From Bacteroidales bacterium (lineage in GTDB: Bacteria; Bacteroidota; Bacteroidia; Bacteroidales; F082), in assembly GCA_017461665.1 (NCBI GenBank), contig JAFTXI010000057.1:1-64000 (forward strand): a stretch of 64,000 bases of DNA. Direction: 5' to 3'. Both the position numbers and the translations under genes were made by a program. Below, piece by piece: positions 8,829-18,339 of the stretch (positions are counted from its first letter, which is position 1; the number at the start of each line of letters is the position of its first letter). The notes under the pieces were generated by a model. The model saw only the letters and a program-made list of their open reading frames with translations, was not told where the DNA came from and made no database searches.

Positions 8829-9736
8829 TTTTTACTTTGTCTGAATAAAAATTCCTTCTCCTTATCGTTCAAACTCGAATATCCATTTTTTGCTATTTTC
8901 TCGAGTATTCTATCCACTTCCTCCTGATTCATAGCACGTTCCGTATTATATTGTTCATCAGTCTTTGGTCTTTGATAGTAATTTTGAGCATTTCTACTTT
9001 TAACCTTAATACGCGCCTTTTTCTTGAATATGGTATAGAAATCAAAATCTCTTCTAAGAAAATAAACATACAGGAAACCCCAAAGCGCTCCTCCAAGATG
9101 AGCTATATGACCACCGGAATTACCTTTTGTTATGCTTAAGAAGTCTATGATTACAAATACTATAGCTACCCATTTCATCTTTACCTGTCCTAAAAGGAAA
9201 AGATTTATATTGTATTCTGGGTGATAAGTCGCTGCTGCAATAAGTATCGCCATAACAGAAGCCGACGATCCTAATGCCACAGCGTAACTTCTCGTATTCT
9301 CAAATACTGGAAATGCATTGAAAACCAAGATAAAAAACAAAGCACCAAATATTCCTCCGATGATATATGTCCACAACAACTGTCGCTGCGATAAGTATTG
9401 TAGAAATATTTGTCCGCCGTAATAGAGCATCAGCATATTGAAGAAAAGATGCCAAAACTCTTCTTGAAGGAACATGTAAGTAAACAAGGTCCAAGGTTTC
9501 TCTAACAAAGCAGAAATATCTGCTGGCACTGCAAACAACTTCGTCACAAAAGAGATGTCGCTAATATTAAAAAGCCATGTAAACACACTAATAAACAAAC
9601 ATATCAGCCATATAGCGATATTTATCAACATCAGACGCGACAAGGCGTTTTTCTGTATAAAAAAGTTTTTGATTCCGTCTAATATGTTAACTTGAAATGG
9701 TCTCATATTTAATAAAGGTTTCCTTTCTTTTTCCAA
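8825..9736 (-). CDS. Rhomboid family intramembrane serine protease (first of a tandem pair)
   Basis: 303 residues with six predicted membrane segments. The catalytic Ser lies in ALGSSASVMA near residue 154 (GxSx form), the catalytic His in HIAHLGGALWGF near 212, and the helix-2 HLFFNM motif near 110. An N-terminal cytosolic arm of about 35 residues and a basic C-terminal tail (about 240-303) flank the core. It would cleave single-pass membrane proteins in the inner membrane; the substrate is unknown. It overlaps the second rhomboid gene upstream by 28 bases and the EEP gene downstream by 4. Confidence 0.93.
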   Translation of the reverse strand: MEKERKPLLNMRPFQVNILDGIKNFFIQKNALSRLMLINIAIWLICLFISVFTWLFNISDISFVTKLFAVPADISALLEKPWTLFTYMFLQEEFWHLFFNMLMLYYGGQIFLQYLSQRQLLWTYIIGGIFGALFFILVFNAFPVFENTRSYAVALGSSASVMAILIAAATYHPEYNINLFLLGQVKMKWVAIVFVIIDFLSITKGNSGGHIAHLGGALWGFLYVYFLRRDFDFYTIFKKKARIKVKSRNAQNYYQRPKTDEQYNTERAMNQEEVDRILEKIAKNGYSSLNDKEKEFLFRQSKK

Positions 9737-10398
9737 TAAAGAATTAAAATCAAGCCAAACAACATACCTCCGAGGTGAGCGAAATGAGCCACATTATCAA
9801 CAGAGGTAAATCCCGAGAACAACTCAATCACACCATAAATTATCACGAACCATTTGGCTTTAATAGGGATAGCGAAATATATGTAAAGCGTCGAGTTAGG
9901 GAACATCATACCGAATGCAAGCAATATTCCATACACAGCACCCGAAGCGCCTACTGTTGTCAGAAGATTGAGATACTCACTCATAGGGATAATCTGGTTA
10001 GCCGCAATTCTCACATTCTCATATCCTTGTAATGTAGTAACATATTGAATATATTGAACAAGTTCTTGAACGAGTCCGGCACCTATTCCGCAGACGAAAT
10101 AGAAAAGCAAGAATCTGTTTGGTCCCCAGACGTTTTCAAGAGTATTGCCAAACATCCACAGCGCGAACATATTGAAGAAGAGATGTGCGAAGTTACCGTG
10201 CATAAACATATATGTCACAAGCTGAAAAGGTTGAAAATCTGAAGCTCCGATATAGTGCAAACCGAGATAATCGGAGAGGTCGACACGAAGCACCATGTCG
10301 CAGGCTATCGTAGCCAAGAAAAATAATACGTTAATTATCAATAAGTTCTTAACGACTATCGGCAAAAATGAAAATCCACTTGGTCTAAAATCGCTCAT
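9709..10398 (-). CDS. Rhomboid family intramembrane serine protease (second of the pair)
   Basis: 229 residues, about the minimal six-helix rhomboid core. Catalytic Ser in VGASGAVYG near 150, catalytic His in HFAHLGGMLFG near 204, and HGNFAHLFFNMFALWMFG in helix 2 near 70. It lacks the long basic tail of its neighbour, so the two are diverged paralogues rather than a recent copy. It begins 4 bases after the mutL stop and overlaps the next rhomboid by 28 bases. Confidence 0.94.
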   Translation of the reverse strand: MSDFRPSGFSFLPIVVKNLLIINVLFFLATIACDMVLRVDLSDYLGLHYIGASDFQPFQLVTYMFMHGNFAHLFFNMFALWMFGNTLENVWGPNRFLLFYFVCGIGAGLVQELVQYIQYVTTLQGYENVRIAANQIIPMSEYLNLLTTVGASGAVYGILLAFGMMFPNSTLYIYFAIPIKAKWFVIIYGVIELFSGFTSVDNVAHFAHLGGMLFGLILILYWKKKGNLY

Positions 10399-10402
10399 AA
10401 TT

Positions 10403-12214
10403 TTAATTCAATCGTGTTTTTAATTCATTAACATTCAATATTGTATATATCTTCTTTCCATCAGGTGAGACTTCTGCCACGGCACAACCGAACAAACGAT
10501 CTATTAAATCTTGCATCTCAATAGAAGTCAACGTCTGTCCCGATTTTATTGCCAATTGCGAAGCCAATGTCCTTGCCAAATTAAGTTTCTTATCCAACTT
10601 CAAATCAACGAGATTTGTTTTGTACATATCCAATATTTTTTCAAGAAGAGCCACAGCGTCATTGTTTTTGCTATCGGCGGGTGTTCCGTTGATGATGAAG
10701 GTACTGTTGTTCATCTGTTGTATTCTGAAACCTATCATTTCTAAATCAGGTTTTATCTCTTTCAACAAAGATGCGTCATTGGGATTCAAGGAGATATGTT
10801 GAGGAAAAAGCTCCTGCTGCGATGCTTCTACATTATTTTCCATCTCGCGAAGAAACTTCTCATAAAGCACTCTTTTATGAGCAAGATGTTGATCCACAAT
10901 AAGAAGACCCGATTTCATAGTCGTGACGATATAAGACTGTTGTAGTTGTATATAAAGATTCTTATTCTCTACAACAACTGCAGGCACTTCATCGAAATTA
11001 CTGATTTTATTGATATTACTCGCGACCGTGTCATTATTATCCTCATACATAATTTTCCAGTTTCCTGGAGTATGATGCCGTGGTGCGTTATTTTGTCTGA
11101 ATGGATTGAAATTAGGATTATAATCTACTTTTGGTTCCACGACAGGTCTATCCATTCTGCTTACCTCGCCGAAATCTATCCCCAAATCGGGAGTCACATC
11201 GAAGTCGAGAAGCGGAGCCAAGTTATTCTGTCCTATTGATTTACGTACTGCCGAATGAAGTATTGCATAAACCAATTTCACATCTTGAAAATTCACCTCT
11301 GTCTTCGTCGGGTGAATATTAATATCAATCTCCTTAGGGTCGATGTCAATATTTATGAAATAACCTGGGAAACAATCTTTTGGAATCATTTCTTGATATG
11401 CGTTTTCTATTGCATGATGCAGATACGCGTGTTTTATAAAACGCTTATTTACAAAGAAATACTGTTCACCGCGAGTCTTCCTAAGAAATTCAGGTTTAAC
11501 GATAAAACCGTTTATAGTCGCTGTCTCAGTCTCTTGTTGTACAGGAAGTATTTTCTTATCATAGTCTTTACCATAAAGTCCTACTATTCTTTGTTTTAGC
11601 GTTCCTTTTGGAAGATGGTATATTTCTTTTTCGTTATTAGTCAGAGAGAAACCGACTTCTGGATTCATCATTGCCACGCGGAAGAACTCATCAGTGATAT
11701 GACGCATCTCCACTTCGTTAGATTTCAAGAAGTTACGACGGGCTGGTATATTAAAGAAAAGATTTTTCACCGTGAAGTTGGTTCCTACTGACATTGGTTT
11801 TGGTTGTTGCTCTTTCACCACGGAACCTTCTATGAGTATTTTTGTTCCGAGTTCGTCGTCTTTTCTACGTGTTGCCAATTCCACTTGAGCGACGGCTGCT
11901 ATACTTGCGAGAGCCTCTCCACGGAAGCCCATCGTCCTTATCATGAAGAGGTCCTCCGCCTTCTTAATCTTCGATGTAGCATGACGTTCAAAACAAAGAC
12001 GTGCGTCAGTCTCCGACATTCCGTGACCGTTGTCGATTACCGTAATCATCGTTCTACCCGCGTCTTTAACTACCAGGTCGATTTGCGTAGCACCTGCATC
12101 TAAAGCATTTTCCATCAATTCCTTAACAACAGATGCAGGACGCTGAATCACTTCACCGGCAGCAATCTGATTAGCAACGGAATCTGGCAATAATTTTATC
12201 ACATCAAAAGACAT
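10403..12214 (-). CDS. mutL: DNA mismatch repair protein MutL
   Basis: 603 residues. The N-terminal GHKL ATPase is clear: VKELMENALDAGAT near 30-43, DNGHGM near 62, and GFRGEAL near 97. The C-terminal dimerisation domain is present, but the endonuclease site is degraded. The motif DQHA(x)2E(x)4E reads DQHLAHKRVLYE near residue 440, with Lys in place of the first Glu; the usual ACH of the second motif reads ASQ near 553, and the CPHGRP signature is absent. The protein should therefore act as a matchmaker without nicking, as in E. coli, unless nicking is supplied elsewhere. It is the second gene of the operon. Confidence 0.97.
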   Translation of the reverse strand: MSFDVIKLLPDSVANQIAAGEVIQRPASVVKELMENALDAGATQIDLVVKDAGRTMITVIDNGHGMSETDARLCFERHATSKIKKAEDLFMIRTMGFRGEALASIAAVAQVELATRRKDDELGTKILIEGSVVKEQQPKPMSVGTNFTVKNLFFNIPARRNFLKSNEVEMRHITDEFFRVAMMNPEVGFSLTNNEKEIYHLPKGTLKQRIVGLYGKDYDKKILPVQQETETATINGFIVKPEFLRKTRGEQYFFVNKRFIKHAYLHHAIENAYQEMIPKDCFPGYFINIDIDPKEIDINIHPTKTEVNFQDVKLVYAILHSAVRKSIGQNNLAPLLDFDVTPDLGIDFGEVSRMDRPVVEPKVDYNPNFNPFRQNNAPRHHTPGNWKIMYEDNNDTVASNINKISNFDEVPAVVVENKNLYIQLQQSYIVTTMKSGLLIVDQHLAHKRVLYEKFLREMENNVEASQQELFPQHISLNPNDASLLKEIKPDLEMIGFRIQQMNNSTFIINGTPADSKNNDAVALLEKILDMYKTNLVDLKLDKKLNLARTLASQLAIKSGQTLTSIEMQDLIDRLFGCAVAEVSPDGKKIYTILNVNELKTRLN

Positions 12215-12222
12215 ACTCTATT

Positions 12223-12549
12223 TTATTTTCCAAGGCTAAGAAACATTTTGAAGAAATTCTCCAACATAGGAGTCGCGAAAATGACATATACGAAAAGAAC
12301 TATCAATCCGACAAAAACTACATATCGCATTCCTTTAAAACCGATTTTATTACGTTTTTCCTGGAAATCTTCCGGGTCATAACCAAAACCTGTTCTTATT
12401 CTCATTCTGCGTTTTTCCTGTTCTGAGAGATTTGAATCAAGACCCAAGGATGCCTTCTTCTTCTCAAGAGCATATTGATTAGGATCGAAATGACGAGGTA
12501 CATAATTGAATTTCCTCGGTTTTGGAGTATGAAACATGCTAAATCCCAT
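12223..12549 (-). CDS. Small tail-anchored membrane protein of unknown function
   Basis: 108 residues. The first two thirds are soluble, basic and rich in Lys/Arg/Pro (PKPRKFNYVPRHFD), and one hydrophobic segment spans about residues 75-95. It is the first gene of the mutL-rhomboid-uvrB operon, ending 8 bases before mutL. A -7 box (TATCTTTG) lies upstream at 12584-12577. ATG at 12549 is chosen; an in-frame ATG three codons later is possible. I do not recognise a named family; the basic soluble part could touch nucleic acid or the membrane surface. Confidence 0.8.
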   Translation of the reverse strand: MGFSMFHTPKPRKFNYVPRHFDPNQYALEKKKASLGLDSNLSEQEKRRMRIRTGFGYDPEDFQEKRNKIGFKGMRYVVFVGLIVLFVYVIFATPMLENFFKMFLSLGK

Positions 12550-12576
12550 CGTATTATTTTTTTATTGTTAAGCCTA

Positions 12577-12584
12577 CAAAGATA
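12577..12584 (-). promoter_or_regulatory. -7 promoter box for the mutL operon
   Basis: TATCTTTG on the minus strand, an exact TAnnTTTG match, 27 bases before the first start codon of the operon. No clear -33 TTG is seen. Confidence 0.45.
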
Positions 12585-12657
12585 ATTATTTTTTCTGAGT
12601 TTATCAGTATCCACTTTAGAAATTCATCACCGGCAGATTCAACGAGCAAGTGCAAAA

Positions 12658-13749
12658 TTAAGAAAAATAATTCATCACCATAGTGCGCATGTCACCTTCT
12701 TTCTTCTCGGCACTTTCAAACAATTTCCATTGAGCCTTCGTACGAACTAAATTATGTTCTGGATATTGAATCTTATAATAGGTGTCGCCGTTAATATAGT
12801 CAGCTAAAAATCTGACGGTCTGCATATATGGGAACAATTTTGCAGCGTAAGGAAGATTCTCTTTTTCAATAGGTAAAAGGAACGACTTAGTACCTTCCAA
12901 ATAACCTTTTGTGAATGCTTCAAAAATTTCCATATTGAAATCGATATTATCGAGATTCTTGTCGTCTTCTGCTCCTGTATTGGCTGCCGAGCGTAAGAAA
13001 TCGCCATAATCGGAGAAGATGAAACTCGGCATAACAGTGTCCAAATCTATGACGCAAAGCACATTACCTTCCTTATCAAAAAGCATATTGTTGACTTTAG
13101 TGTCGCAGTGACATATTCTCTTAGGAAGTATGCCTTCACGATGAAGCTGCTCGCCAAGACACATCGCGTCTGCCCTTTTCTCAATCTCACCTATATAATA
13201 TTGAACCTCTTTCACACGACCTACTGCGTCATTTTTGACAGCTTCTCTCAACTGATTCAAACGAAGCTCAATATTATGAAAACTTGGAATTGTCTCGCCT
13301 AATTCTTGGTCGATATCGGACAACATCGATTGAAACTCGCCGAACGACAATCCTGCAGTATAAGAATATTCCGGCGTAACAGACTGATAAGTATAAGATT
13401 CTGGAATAAAAACCATCATACGCCAATATTTCTCTCCATCGAAATGATATTTCTTATCGTCATTGGTTCTTAGAAAACGTAGGACCTTACGCTCAATGTC
13501 GTCAACATTTTTTTCAGTAAGTTTCTTGCGAATATGATTTGTGACTTTCTCGATGTTATCTTGAAGCATTTCAACATCTTGAAAAATAGCGTTGTTGATA
13601 CGTTGAAGAACATATTTAGGAGAATCATCATTCTTCACGTAAACCTTAAAAGTGTCATTTATAAGACCTTCGCCGAGAGGCTTAACTTCTGTTATCTCAC
13701 CTTCGACCTTGAATTTAAGAACAATATTTCTTAAAGTATACATATCCAT
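12658..13749 (-). CDS. Phosphotransferase (APH/choline kinase fold), candidate N-acetylhexosamine kinase
   Basis: 363 residues with the aminoglycoside-phosphotransferase fold: a nucleotide-binding N-lobe (GEGLINDTFKV near 26-36), a Brenner motif HCDTKVNNMLFD near 218-229 holding the catalytic Asp and Asn, and VIDLDTV near 240 for the metal. Related proteins next to glycoside hydrolases phosphorylate N-acetylhexosamines at C1 (NahK type). The gene lies back to back with the GH109 alpha-N-acetylgalactosaminidase (87 bases between starts), which supports a role in using released GalNAc or GlcNAc. The sugar is inferred; another small-molecule kinase role is possible. Confidence 0.8.
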   Translation of the reverse strand: MDMYTLRNIVLKFKVEGEITEVKPLGEGLINDTFKVYVKNDDSPKYVLQRINNAIFQDVEMLQDNIEKVTNHIRKKLTEKNVDDIERKVLRFLRTNDDKKYHFDGEKYWRMMVFIPESYTYQSVTPEYSYTAGLSFGEFQSMLSDIDQELGETIPSFHNIELRLNQLREAVKNDAVGRVKEVQYYIGEIEKRADAMCLGEQLHREGILPKRICHCDTKVNNMLFDKEGNVLCVIDLDTVMPSFIFSDYGDFLRSAANTGAEDDKNLDNIDFNMEIFEAFTKGYLEGTKSFLLPIEKENLPYAAKLFPYMQTVRFLADYINGDTYYKIQYPEHNLVRTKAQWKLFESAEKKEGDMRTMVMNYFS

Positions 13750-13835
13750 TTTTTTTGTAAAAATAAAAAATATAACAATACAAAACTTACGAATAAAATT
13801 ATTATTTTTACAGACGGAATAAAAAAAATTTAAAT

Positions 13836-15248
13836 ATGAGAAGAATACATTTTTTAACTTTGTTAACCATTGTGTTAAGTATTTTTACATGTAGCTGTTC
13901 CAACACCAACAAGACGGATGCAGCATACGTGATTGAAGACAACATGATTGTCTTTGATGAACCAGAACGAATTGAAGGACAGAAGAGCGTTTTGCAACTT
14001 GCAGTCGATCCTATCCCTGTTGTAAGAATGGGGTTCATTGGTCTTGGAATGCGCGGTGCTGATGCAGTCAATCGCATCTCTCATATCGAAGGTGTTGAGT
14101 TCAAGGCATTATGCGATTTATTACCAGAACGCGTTACCTCGGTTCAAGAATATGTCATCAAGGCAAAGAACCTTCCTGAATGTGCTGAGTATAGCGGTGA
14201 AGAAGGATGGAAACAATTATGCGAGCGCGACGACATAGACCTTGTTTATATCTGCACCGACTGGGTCAATCACGTGCCAATGGCAGTCTATGCAATGCAA
14301 CATGGAAAACACGTCGCTGTCGAGGTTCCTGCTGCAACAAGTGTAGAAGAATGCTGGCAACTGGTCGATGTGGCAGAACAGACACAACGTCACTGCATGA
14401 TGCTCGAAAACTGCTGCTACGACTTCTTTGAATTAACTTGTCTCAATATGGCACAACAAGGATTGTTTGGTGAAGTCATTCATGCACAAGGCGCTTACAT
14501 CCACAACTTGGAACCTTTCTGGGCTCACTATCAAGGTAACTGGCGTTTGGAATATAATCAAAAACATGCAGGCGACGTCTATGCAACTCATGGTCTCGGA
14601 CCTGTCTGCCAAGTCCTCGACATCCATCGCGGCGACAAAATGGATTATTTAGTTTCAATGTCAACACCTTCCATCAACGGATTGAAGATTGCTAAGGAAA
14701 CAATGGGTTCCGAGACTTTCGCTAATGGCGATATGACATCAACATTGATTAAAACTAACAAAGGCAAAACAATCTTAATTCAACATAACGTCTATACTCC
14801 ACGTCCTTACGACAGATTGTATCAATTGACAGGTACAGAAGGTTTTGCTAATAAATATCCATACCAAGGATTTACATTAAAAGAAGAAAACATCCCATCA
14901 GATGTCATTCCAGATCATGAAGACTTAGACTCACACGGATTTGTTCCTAACGACATCAGAGACTCTTTGATGGTAGCTTATAAACATCCTATCGCAAAAG
15001 AAATTGAAGAAAAAGCAAAACAAGTCGGTGGTCACGGCGGAATGGACTTCATCATGGATTATCGTTTAATCTATTGCTTGCAAAACGGACTTCCTTTAGA
15101 CCAAGACGTTTATGACGCAGCAGAATGGTCATGCCTCGGCGAGTTGACAGCAGCTTCAATAGAAAACAACGGTATGCCTGTCAAATTCCCAGACTTCACA
15201 AGAGGCGATTGGAACAAGGTTAAAGGATATAAACACGCGGTGAAGTAA
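13836..15248 (+). CDS. GH109 alpha-N-acetylgalactosaminidase (Gfo/Idh/MocA fold lipoprotein)
   Basis: 470 residues. An N-terminal lipoprotein signal ends at the lipobox FTCSC near residues 18-22, so the enzyme is probably anchored in the envelope. The Rossmann motif GFIGLGMRGADAV lies near 66-78 and binds NAD, which stays bound and takes part in an oxidation-elimination mechanism typical of GH4/GH109. HGLGPVCQVLDIHRGD near 250 is characteristic of GH109. The family removes terminal alpha-GalNAc, as on blood group A antigen and O-glycans. Length fits the family (about 450). The neighbours GH20, GH95 and the kinase-like gene fit mucin glycan breakdown. Confidence 0.92.
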   Translation: MRRIHFLTLLTIVLSIFTCSCSNTNKTDAAYVIEDNMIVFDEPERIEGQKSVLQLAVDPIPVVRMGFIGLGMRGADAVNRISHIEGVEFKALCDLLPERVTSVQEYVIKAKNLPECAEYSGEEGWKQLCERDDIDLVYICTDWVNHVPMAVYAMQHGKHVAVEVPAATSVEECWQLVDVAEQTQRHCMMLENCCYDFFELTCLNMAQQGLFGEVIHAQGAYIHNLEPFWAHYQGNWRLEYNQKHAGDVYATHGLGPVCQVLDIHRGDKMDYLVSMSTPSINGLKIAKETMGSETFANGDMTSTLIKTNKGKTILIQHNVYTPRPYDRLYQLTGTEGFANKYPYQGFTLKEENIPSDVIPDHEDLDSHGFVPNDIRDSLMVAYKHPIAKEIEEKAKQVGGHGGMDFIMDYRLIYCLQNGLPLDQDVYDAAEWSCLGELTAASIENNGMPVKFPDFTRGDWNKVKGYKHAVK

Positions 15249-15270
15249 TTAACAATTAACAATTATGTAC

Positions 15271-15291
15271 AGACGTCACTCTGTGGCGTCT
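15271..15291. repeat. Short AGACG inverted repeat
   Basis: AGACGTCAC and GTGGCGTCT pair with one G-U across three bases. It is a minimal member of the AGACG hairpin family, between GH109 and rubrerythrin. A weak T content downstream gives no clear terminator. Confidence 0.5.
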
Positions 15292-15333
15292 TGACAAAAG
15301 ACAAATAAATAACAACCATTAAACATTAACAAT

Positions 15334-15879
15334 ATGAATAAAAAATTTGCATGTCCTATTTGCGGTTATGTTCACGAAGGTGAAGCTGCTCCAGAAAGAT
15401 GTCCACAATGTAAACAAGTAGTAGAATGGAACGTCCTTGAAGAAGGTGCCGCATTGAACTTTGTGACAGAACACGTTATCGGTATCGCTAAAGGTACTGG
15501 CGACGATATGATTAAAGACTTAAACGCTCACTTCATGGGTGAAGCTACAGAAGTAGGTATGTATTTGGCAATGAGCCGTCAAGCTGACCGTGAAGGTTAC
15601 CCAGAAATCGCTGAAGCTTTCAAACGTTATGCTTGGGAAGAAGCAGAACACTGCGCAAAATTTGCTGAGTTGTTAGGCGACGTCGTTTGGGATACCAAGA
15701 CAAACTTGGAAAAACGTATGCAAGCTGAATGTGGCGCTTGTGAAGATAAGATGCGTATTGCTCGTATCGCAAAAGAACGTAACCTTGACGCTATCCACGA
15801 CACAGTTCACGAAATGGCAAAAGACGAAGCTCGTCACGGTAAAGGCTTCGAAGGATTGTTCAATAGATACTTCAAGTAA
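15334..15879 (+). CDS. Rubrerythrin with N-terminal rubredoxin domain (reverse type)
   Basis: 181 residues. Residues 1-35 form a rubredoxin-like iron site ([10 protein letters not shown] and CPQC), and the rest is a ferritin-like di-iron four-helix bundle with [19 protein letters not shown] and [10 protein letters not shown] ligands. The domain order is reversed relative to classical rubrerythrin, as in clostridial reverse rubrerythrins. It reduces hydrogen peroxide in anaerobes. Its codons are biased like those of rpsA, which suggests strong expression. A terminator follows after a repeat stretch. Confidence 0.94.
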   Translation: MNKKFACPICGYVHEGEAAPERCPQCKQVVEWNVLEEGAALNFVTEHVIGIAKGTGDDMIKDLNAHFMGEATEVGMYLAMSRQADREGYPEIAEAFKRYAWEEAEHCAKFAELLGDVVWDTKTNLEKRMQAECGACEDKMRIARIAKERNLDAIHDTVHEMAKDEARHGKGFEGLFNRYFK

Positions 15880-15880
15880 T

Positions 15881-15913
15881 AATTTACAATTGACAATGTA
15901 CAATTGACAATTA
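15881..15913. repeat. AATTGACAATT-type repeat
   Basis: Tandem degenerate copies of CAATTGACAAT(T/G) directly after the rubrerythrin stop. The same word recurs at 15249-15264, 18300-18340, 33335-33356 and 61325-61340. Confidence 0.6.
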
Positions 15914-15945
15914 AAAAACGCGGCTCGATTGAGTCGCGTTTTTTT
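15914..15945. terminator. Bidirectional terminator between rubrerythrin and GH20
   Basis: ACGCGGCTC pairs with GAGTCGCGT (one G-U) around a GATT loop, with A and T runs on the two sides. It serves both convergent genes. Confidence 0.8.
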
Positions 15946-15961
15946 GTATTATGTTCGTTCT

Positions 15962-18226
15962 TTATTCTATCCTTAAATCTTGTAAGATTGCATATTCGCA
16001 CTCTCCTATTCCGGTGACGACAATCTTAACTGCCTTGACTGCTTTCTCTGGATAAATCTCAGCCTTGTAGCCATCGAAATAGTCATAAACGAAAGTGTCT
16101 CCTTTTATAAAGTTCTCTCCATCATACGAATATTCTAACACAGCGTTTGGAAGTCCGACAATTGCTAAGCCATAATGTCCGGTTCCAACCAAAATCTTCT
16201 CACATTCAACAGGATTCTCGAAAGTATATAAGAAGTAGTCGCCGGCTTCAACAGGACGCGCTGTATAACAATAGGTGTTCATATTGTAATCAGCCAAAAT
16301 ATCGATGTCTTGCTCCATAGGAACGTTTGAGGTGACAGTAGTGTTAGGTTTTTGATAATGATAAAGCTCTATATTCTGCGCGCCTCTCGCAATACTTGAA
16401 CGTTCTTTATAGAATGTCGCGAAACGATAATTCTCTGGTTTATCGGTACTTATTGCTTCTGTATATTCAGCCGATTCTAAAGTCGGTGTAGATTTGTCGT
16501 CGGTGTAGCGTATAACCAATTCCTCATAATCTTTGTCGGCGATGAGTTTACCATCTTCATATTTCACTGTAGGAGGTGCCACTCTGAATTCAAAGTCCAT
16601 CTGATACAATCTTTCCAAATGACTATCGAACAATCTCTTCTTGAAATGTTCAAGATTTCTGTCTTCGTATGCCGACCATCCTATTTCCGATAAAACCAAA
16701 ACCTTAGGAAACAACTGATAATGAGCATAACCCGGCACCTGACCGCATTCTGTCCAAAGACCACCCTGAGGTCCGAGGATGAGTTTTTCTTCTTCCTTAG
16801 TAAGTTCAAAATGTCCAATTGGGTCGAAAGCATAAACCGAATCCAAAGGAATGATGGCTGCCCATTTCAAGCCGCGCTCATCAGGCGATTGTTTCATGTC
16901 AAAATACATATATTGAGACACTTGCATGACTGTAGGTTGTCCTGCTTTGACAGATTTTATTCCTCTTTCTGAGTTTTGCCATACGTATGGAATTGTTGTT
17001 TCAAGAAGGTCACCGCCATCTAAAATTTCGTCCCATCCAGCCATCGTCTTACCGTGTTTCGCAAGAATCTTCTCCACTCTTCTGACAAAATGATTCTGCA
17101 ACTCAACGAGTTCCTTCATGTCTTTCTCTTTCATAAGAGATTGACAAACGTCGCAGTCACGCCATGAGTTCATATTCACTTCATCTGCACCGATATGATA
17201 AATCTTGCTTGGGAAAAGTTCTGTCATCTCTTTGATGATATTTTCCAACATCACGTAATTATCTTCGCGACCAACGCACCAAACATTATTCGACTCACCT
17301 TGTACGCTAAGATGTTTTGAATCAATGTCGCAGACTATTTCAGGATATGTCACGGCAACAGCCTTGCTATGACCAGGCAAATCAATTTCTGGAATAATGT
17401 TGATGTTTCTGTCGGCAGCGTATTTCACGATATCTTTTATCTCTTCTTGTGTATAGAAACCGCCATTGCGTTCGTTACCGGAACCGTAAGCCGGCATAAG
17501 AAGTTCGTTGGCGCCGCGCCAAGCTCCGAGTTCTGTGAGTTTCGGATATTGCTTAATCTCAATTCTCCAACCTTGGTCATCGGCAAGATGCCAATGGAAG
17601 TTATTGATTTTATAATGAGCCAAACCATTCAAAAGATGTTTGATATAATCTACATCGAAGAAAGTACGTGAACAGTCAAGCATAAGACCTCTATATTTAA
17701 AACGCGGATTGTCAACGATATTCATACAAGGAATATCCACTGCAGCAATTTTATTTGCGTTTTCCGAATAAACTTCATTAGGCATCATCTGAATCAAAGT
17801 CTGGATTCCGTAGAAAATACCGGCGGCATCTATAGCAAAAATGTTGATTTCATCGAGAGTTACCGACAAGAGATAAGCTTCCTTATCATTGACTATTCCC
17901 ATCTCTTCACATTGAGTCTCATCGATGATGTTAAGATTGATGGAATTGTTAGACACACGTTCTTGTGTTTCTACGAGAATCTCAATATCTTTCTTGAAGA
18001 TGTTTTCAAGATGCGACTGTAGAAATTCCGCGTTAAACTGATTTTCCGAATTATTTGATACAATAACAGTTTTACTGTCTAAGATAAAACCGTTTTCGAT
18101 AGAATTGACAATCATCGTCTGTGGGACAGGAATGATGTCGAGATTAGCTTTTGCTGTTTCATTATTTTTGTTGATACACGAAGCGAGCACTACAACGATT
18201 GATGTTAGTAAAAGGATTTTTTTCAT
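15962..18226 (-). CDS. GH20 beta-N-acetylhexosaminidase, lipoprotein
   Basis: 754 residues. The signal ends in a lipobox (VVVLASC, Cys17), so it is probably an envelope lipoprotein. An alpha/beta GH20b domain fills about residues 30-160, then the TIM barrel with RGLMLDCSRTFF near 180, HLADDQGWRIEIKQYP near 213 and the catalytic Asp-Glu pair in HIGADEVN near 344. The last 150 residues look like a discoidin/F5-8C-like sandwich. The family releases terminal GlcNAc or GalNAc by substrate-assisted catalysis. It follows the glycan theme of GH109 and GH95. A -7 box TATCTTTG lies at 18262-18255. Confidence 0.95.
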   Translation of the reverse strand: MKKILLLTSIVVVLASCINKNNETAKANLDIIPVPQTMIVNSIENGFILDSKTVIVSNNSENQFNAEFLQSHLENIFKKDIEILVETQERVSNNSINLNIIDETQCEEMGIVNDKEAYLLSVTLDEINIFAIDAAGIFYGIQTLIQMMPNEVYSENANKIAAVDIPCMNIVDNPRFKYRGLMLDCSRTFFDVDYIKHLLNGLAHYKINNFHWHLADDQGWRIEIKQYPKLTELGAWRGANELLMPAYGSGNERNGGFYTQEEIKDIVKYAADRNINIIPEIDLPGHSKAVAVTYPEIVCDIDSKHLSVQGESNNVWCVGREDNYVMLENIIKEMTELFPSKIYHIGADEVNMNSWRDCDVCQSLMKEKDMKELVELQNHFVRRVEKILAKHGKTMAGWDEILDGGDLLETTIPYVWQNSERGIKSVKAGQPTVMQVSQYMYFDMKQSPDERGLKWAAIIPLDSVYAFDPIGHFELTKEEEKLILGPQGGLWTECGQVPGYAHYQLFPKVLVLSEIGWSAYEDRNLEHFKKRLFDSHLERLYQMDFEFRVAPPTVKYEDGKLIADKDYEELVIRYTDDKSTPTLESAEYTEAISTDKPENYRFATFYKERSSIARGAQNIELYHYQKPNTTVTSNVPMEQDIDILADYNMNTYCYTARPVEAGDYFLYTFENPVECEKILVGTGHYGLAIVGLPNAVLEYSYDGENFIKGDTFVYDYFDGYKAEIYPEKAVKAVKIVVTGIGECEYAILQDLRIE

Positions 18227-18254
18227 ATTCTAATTTACATAAAATTTATCTTTA

Positions 18255-18262
18255 CAAAGATA
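18255..18262 (-). promoter_or_regulatory. -7 promoter box for GH20
   Basis: TATCTTTG on the minus strand 28 bases before the start codon. No TTG at the expected -33 spacing, so only half the promoter is supported. Confidence 0.4.
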
Positions 18263-18339
18263 GCAAATTTTCATAACAACCCTACAATTACTCATTATGA
18301 ATTAAATGTCAATTTTCACAGTTAATTGTCAATTGATTT

